Source: CAYZRY01 sp964481005
GTDB lineage: Bacteria; Bacillota_I; Bacilli_A; RF39; UBA660
NCBI GenBank assembly: GCA_964481005.1
Contig: CAYZRY010000021.1
Location: forward strand, 1-5,002
DNA length: 5,002 bases
Direction: 5' to 3'
Part shown: piece by piece, positions 4,759 to 5,002 of the stretch
How the letters are laid out: each line of letters begins with the position of its first letter
How positions within the stretch are numbered: the stretch's first letter is position 1
Position numbers and translations under genes: made by a program
Notes under the pieces: model-generated
What the model was told of the DNA's origin: nothing
The model's input: the letters and a program-made list of their open reading frames with translations, nothing else
The model's database searches: none

Positions 4759-5002
4759 TTATATACGTTTATTATCGTTTAATTCATTAAATTTTAGACT
4801 TAAATCGTTAAGTAATGTATCCATATATTTTGGTACATCATTTAAATCTTCTTCAAACATGTGTGCATAAGTTTCTAGTGTTTCAGTTGAATCTGCATGT
4901 CCTAAATATTTCGATACAACTGTAATTGGTGTTCTACCATGAATTAAAACACTCGCACATGAATGTCTAAATCCGTGTAGATTAATTCTTTTTACTTCAG
5001 CT
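4759..5002 (-). CDS. tyrosine recombinase / phage-type integrase, C-terminal 80 residues only
   Basis: The minus-strand frame runs from the right edge to a TAA at 4759-4761. The 80 visible residues carry the end of the catalytic domain: HGFRHS with the HxxR pair (visible residues 9 and 12), KYLGH (31-35, second histidine), and ETYAHMF containing the nucleophile Tyr45. The final 35 residues (EEDLNDVPKYMDTLL onward) form a charged C-terminal tail. Such enzymes insert and excise prophages, ICEs and genomic islands. The N-terminal DNA-binding domains and the Arg-I motif lie outside the window. The gene points toward the recG operon, so the attachment site is expected between about 4532 and 4758. 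No second att copy can be seen, so the type and extent of the element are unknown. Confidence 0.9.
   Translation of the reverse strand, partial: AEVKRINLHGFRHSCASVLIHGRTPITVVSKYLGHADSTETLETYAHMFEEDLNDVPKYMDTLLNDLSLKFNELNDNKRI

Noticed and set aside
4706..4869. Short plus-strand frame starting ATGAAATCTACT with GAAAGG upstream
   Set aside because: About two thirds of it is antisense to the integrase coding sequence, it has no recognisable features, and its 5' part covers the tandem 11-bp repeat. It is most likely chance.

Overview
The window is AT-rich bacterial DNA read with the standard code: TGA is used as a stop and tryptophan is TGG. FemABX-type cell-wall enzymes and strong SD/-10/-35 signals point to a walled, low-GC Bacillota, perhaps an Erysipelotrichales-like lineage. 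That placement is only a guess.

Layout. Positions 1-1719 (minus strand) hold two tandem, translationally overlapping FemA/FemX-like genes for peptidoglycan interpeptide-bridge synthesis. The downstream one runs off the left edge. The gap 1720-2037 is not empty. It carries the fem promoter (TTGACT-17-TATACT) and, just upstream of it, a complete-looking small-RNA transcription unit on the minus strand (promoter, two hairpins, C/U-rich linker, terminator; about 106 nt). It also carries the plus-strand recG promoter, an extended -10 with a very short leader. Positions 2044-4038 encode RecG. One base later a 163-aa orphan follows (4040-4531) whose Thr/Cys/His spacing resembles the CheD/CNF glutamine-deamidase fold. 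A terminator overlaps the end of that gene.

The 4532-4758 gap holds a second small-RNA-like unit on the plus strand (about 103 nt). Its -35 box is the 3' arm of the preceding terminator, and its two promoter hexamers are identical to those of the first candidate. Next come a tandem 11-bp repeat and the 3' end of a minus-strand tyrosine integrase running off the right edge. The right end is therefore probably the boundary of an integrated phage or ICE placed just downstream of the recG operon.

The most interesting signal is the pair of unannotated, similarly built small RNAs flanking the recG operon. They have near-equal length, the same promoter hexamers, a C-rich linker before the terminator, and 11 nt of perfect mutual complementarity. 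The second is the CheD-like orphan co-transcribed with recG. Both readings rest on inspection only and need structure, homology and expression checks.
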